Shown one piece after another: positions 62,216-64,000 of a stretch of 64,000 nucleotides of DNA. Position 1 is the first letter of the stretch. Each line of letters starts with the position of its first letter. The translations under genes and the position numbers were made by a program. Source of the stretch: Micromonospora globbae (lineage in GTDB: Bacteria > Actinomycetota > Actinomycetes > Mycobacteriales > Micromonosporaceae); the NCBI RefSeq assembly GCF_003610785.1, contig NZ_RAQQ01000003.1, forward strand, positions 62,001-126,000, written 5' to 3'. The notes below the pieces were generated by a model. That model saw only the letters and a list, made by a program, of their open reading frames with translations. It had not been told where the DNA came from and did no database searches.

Positions 62216-63028
62216 GTGAGCGCGGTCCGCATCATCCGGAGTCGGGAGTGGGCGCGCCCGGTCCGGCCGGCCCGGCGCGAGGTGGTCAGCGTCGCACCGG
62301 AGTCGGACGAGGGGCGCCCGCCGCTGCTGTTCGTGCCGGGTTTCGGGCACGGGGCGTGGGCGTTCGCCGAGCACTGGCTGGGGCACGCGGCGTCCCGGGG
62401 CTTCCCCGCGCACGCGCTGAGCCTGCGCGGGCACGGCGCCAGCGAGCCGGCGCCGCGGGCGTCGCTGCGCGCGTACGTCCACGACGTGGTCCAGGTGGCC
62501 GCGAGCCTGCCGCGCCAGGCGGTGCTGGTGGGGCACGGTGCCGGGGCGCTGGTGGTGGCGCACGCCCTGGCCCGCTACCCGGCCCGGGCGGCCGTGCTGG
62601 TCGCGCCGGTCTTCGGCGGCTGGGCGACGTTCGGCGCGGCGCTGCGCCGCAACCCGGCGGGCACCCTGCCGGCGGTCGTGGGCGGGCGCCTGCGGCTCCG
62701 CCGTGCCCAGCTGTTCAGCCGGGAGCTGCCGGACGCGGAGGCGCGCCGGTACGTCTCGGCGCTGGGCGGCGCGGGAAGGCGGGCCCAGTGGCAGCTGCTC
62801 TCGCGGCCCGCGCTGGAGCCGGCGGTGGGTGACCCGCCGGTGCTGGTGCTGGGCAGCCCGGACGACCGGGTGGTGCCGGCCGGGGCGCTGAACCGGGTGG
62901 CCCGCCGCTACGGGTCCGCGCCGCTGCTCTTCCCCGGGATGGGGCACGACCTGATGCTGGACGTGCGGTGGCGGGAGCCGATCGACGCCCTGCTGGACTG
63001 GCTGGAGAAGGAGCCCGCGGCGCGCTGA
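62216..63028 (+). CDS. Alpha/beta-hydrolase fold protein lacking the nucleophile Ser
   Basis: 270 residues. Fold marks: LLFVPGFGHGAWAF (oxyanion strand), SLRGHGASEP, LGSPDDRVVP (acid Asp) and FPGMGHDLML (His). The nucleophile elbow, normally G-x-S-x-G, reads LVGHGAGALV, so Ser is Gly. It is therefore likely to be non-hydrolytic or to use another mechanism, as in some lyases and dioxygenase-like members. Starts 16 bases after the monooxygenase gene. Confidence 0.83.
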   Translation: MSAVRIIRSREWARPVRPARREVVSVAPESDEGRPPLLFVPGFGHGAWAFAEHWLGHAASRGFPAHALSLRGHGASEPAPRASLRAYVHDVVQVAASLPRQAVLVGHGAGALVVAHALARYPARAAVLVAPVFGGWATFGAALRRNPAGTLPAVVGGRLRLRRAQLFSRELPDAEARRYVSALGGAGRRAQWQLLSRPALEPAVGDPPVLVLGSPDDRVVPAGALNRVARRYGSAPLLFPGMGHDLMLDVRWREPIDALLDWLEKEPAAR

Positions 63029-63107
63029 ACCGGCGCGGTCGGCGGCGCCTCCGGCAGCAGTGCCGGCGGCTGCGGGATGCCCGGCCACCCCGACGCGGGG
63101 GCCGGGG

Positions 63108-64000
63108 TCAGCCGCGGTGGTCGGCCCGCGCGGCGGAGCGGCCCGGTTGCGCGGGCAGCCGGGCGCTCTCGCCCCCGCTGGTCAGCCGCTCCACCAGCGC
63201 TCCCGTGTCGTTCAGGGCGGTGAGGTACGAGCGGGCCCACGCCCGGATGTCGTGCGTGTGCAGGTGGGCGCGCATGGCCCGCATCCGCTCGGCGACGTCC
63301 GCCGGTGCGGCGCGCAGCGCGGCGAGCAGCCCCTCCTTCAGCCCTTCGAGGTCGTGCGGGTTCACGAGGTACGCCTGCGGCAGTTCGGCGGCGGCGCCGG
63401 CGAACTCGCTGAGCAGCAGCGCGCCGGTGTCGTCGACCCGGGCGGCCACGTACTCCTTGGCGACGAGGTTCATCCCGTCGCGCAGCGGGGTCACCGCCAT
63501 CACGTCGGCGACGCGGTAGAGGGCGGCCAGCTCGGCCCGGTCGAAGGGTTGGGTGAGGTAGTGGATGGCGGGTTCACCGACCCGCCCGAACTCGCCGTTG
63601 ATCCGGCCGACCTCGCGTTCGACGCGCTCGCGCAGGACCTGGTACTGCCCGACCCGCTCGCGGCTCGGCACCGCCACCTGCACGAGCACCGTGTCGCGGA
63701 CCTTGACGTGCCCGGCGGCGAGCAGCTCGCTGTACGCCTTGAGCCGCTGCTCGATGCCCTTGGTGTAGTCCATGCGGTCGACGCTGAGGATCACCCGCTC
63801 GGGGCGGCCGAGGTCCTGCCGCAGCCGCTGGGCCCGCGCGGCCACGTCGGGCCGTGCGGCGAGCGCGGCCATCTCGGCGGTGTCGATGGAGACCGGGAAC
63901 GCGCCGATGCGGACCACCCGGTCGCCCACGCCGATGCGCCGGTCGGTGGCGGGCAGGCCCAGCACCTTCACCACGAGCTGGGCGAAGTTGTGCGCCGCCT
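63108..64000 (-). CDS. otsA: Trehalose-6-phosphate synthase (partial, 5' end beyond window)
   Basis: The frame is open through the right edge, so only the C-terminal 297 residues are present. They begin HNFAQLVVKVLG and include VVRIGAFPVSID, RVILSVDRMDYTKGIEQRLKAYSELL (donor-phosphate region), YLTQPFDRAELAALYRVADVMAVTPLRDGMNLVAKEYVA and LLLSEFAGAAAEL, all GT20 motifs. It makes trehalose-6-phosphate from UDP- or GDP-glucose. OtsB is not visible. Pairs sensibly with a nearby glucokinase in sugar storage and stress metabolism. Confidence 0.93.
   Translation of the reverse strand, partial: AAHNFAQLVVKVLGLPATDRRIGVGDRVVRIGAFPVSIDTAEMAALAARPDVAARAQRLRQDLGRPERVILSVDRMDYTKGIEQRLKAYSELLAAGHVKVRDTVLVQVAVPSRERVGQYQVLRERVEREVGRINGEFGRVGEPAIHYLTQPFDRAELAALYRVADVMAVTPLRDGMNLVAKEYVAARVDDTGALLLSEFAGAAAELPQAYLVNPHDLEGLKEGLLAALRAAPADVAERMRAMRAHLHTHDIRAWARSYLTALNDTGALVERLTSGGESARLPAQPGRSAARADHRG

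Overview
The window is about 64 kb of very GC-rich DNA. Its genes have strongly G/C-biased third codon positions, frequent GTG starts, many ATGA or GTGA start/stop overlaps, and long antisense open frames that are only shadows. Gene content and order point to a Micromonospora-like actinomycete (family Micromonosporaceae; inference). Much of the order matches the conserved actinobacterial block seen in Mycobacterium tuberculosis around Rv2182c-Rv2211c: gcvT, cobS/cobT, glxK, an erpA-type gene, adoK, ctaC-ctaF, ctaE-qcrCAB, trpD, an exonuclease/GIY-YIG gene, pimB', fadD15, a START-like gene and an acyltransferase gene. The window is therefore mainly chromosomal core. I found no tRNA, rRNA, insertion sequence, prophage or CRISPR array.

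Layout. 0-9.8 kb: gcvT; then on the minus strand a membrane Ser/Thr kinase, a fused cobU-cobT gene, cobS and a DUF2314 gene; then a small protein plus a site-2-type protease and an aldo/keto reductase. 9.9-15.7 kb: one giant repeat-rich WG-repeat protein. 15.9-20.4 kb: a three-gene ABC-2 exporter and a divergently read XRE-cupin regulator/azlCD locus with two matching operators. 20.4-28.4 kb: DUF3043 protein, murA, nadA, glxK, erpA, adoK, a TusA-like protein and a cysteine desulfurase. 28.6-37.7 kb: respiratory chain (ctaC, ctaF, a CtaG-like protein, ctaE, qcrC, qcrA, qcrB) interrupted by trpD, a small zinc-ribbon gene and a degenerate receiver gene; ctaD is absent. 37.9-46.4 kb: DUF4142 protein, a translationally coupled Nudix/nucleotidyltransferase/Lrp-domain operon, a divergent RelA/SpoT homologue, the exonuclease/GIY-YIG protein, an NYN-domain protein and a Cys4 miniprotein. 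46.8-57.7 kb: M48 protease plus PimB'-type mannosyltransferase, a TetR-PlsC operon with its own operators, a GGDEF-EAL protein, a SAM-methyltransferase, a NarL-type two-component system and a long-chain acyl-CoA ligase. 57.8-64 kb: START-like protein, Cys-motif protein, ROK glucokinase, EEP hydrolase, flavin monooxygenase, an alpha/beta-hydrolase lacking its serine, and the 3' part of otsA, which runs off the window.

How the genes fit together. There are coherent modules for corrinoid nucleotide-loop assembly (cobUT, cobS), Fe-S cluster and sulfur handling (desulfurase, TusA-like, erpA, with nadA as an Fe-S client), the aa3-bc1 respiratory supercomplex, and envelope lipid/mannoside synthesis (acyl-CoA ligase, PlsC, PimB', START-like protein). 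Points I consider most worth a second look: the kinase whose ectodomain resembles spore-associated protein A, two self-consistent operator pairs (azl and tetR-plsC), a family of long GATC-containing palindromes at gene ends, and several proteins with altered catalytic motifs (RelA/SpoT homologue, receiver domain, alpha/beta-hydrolase).
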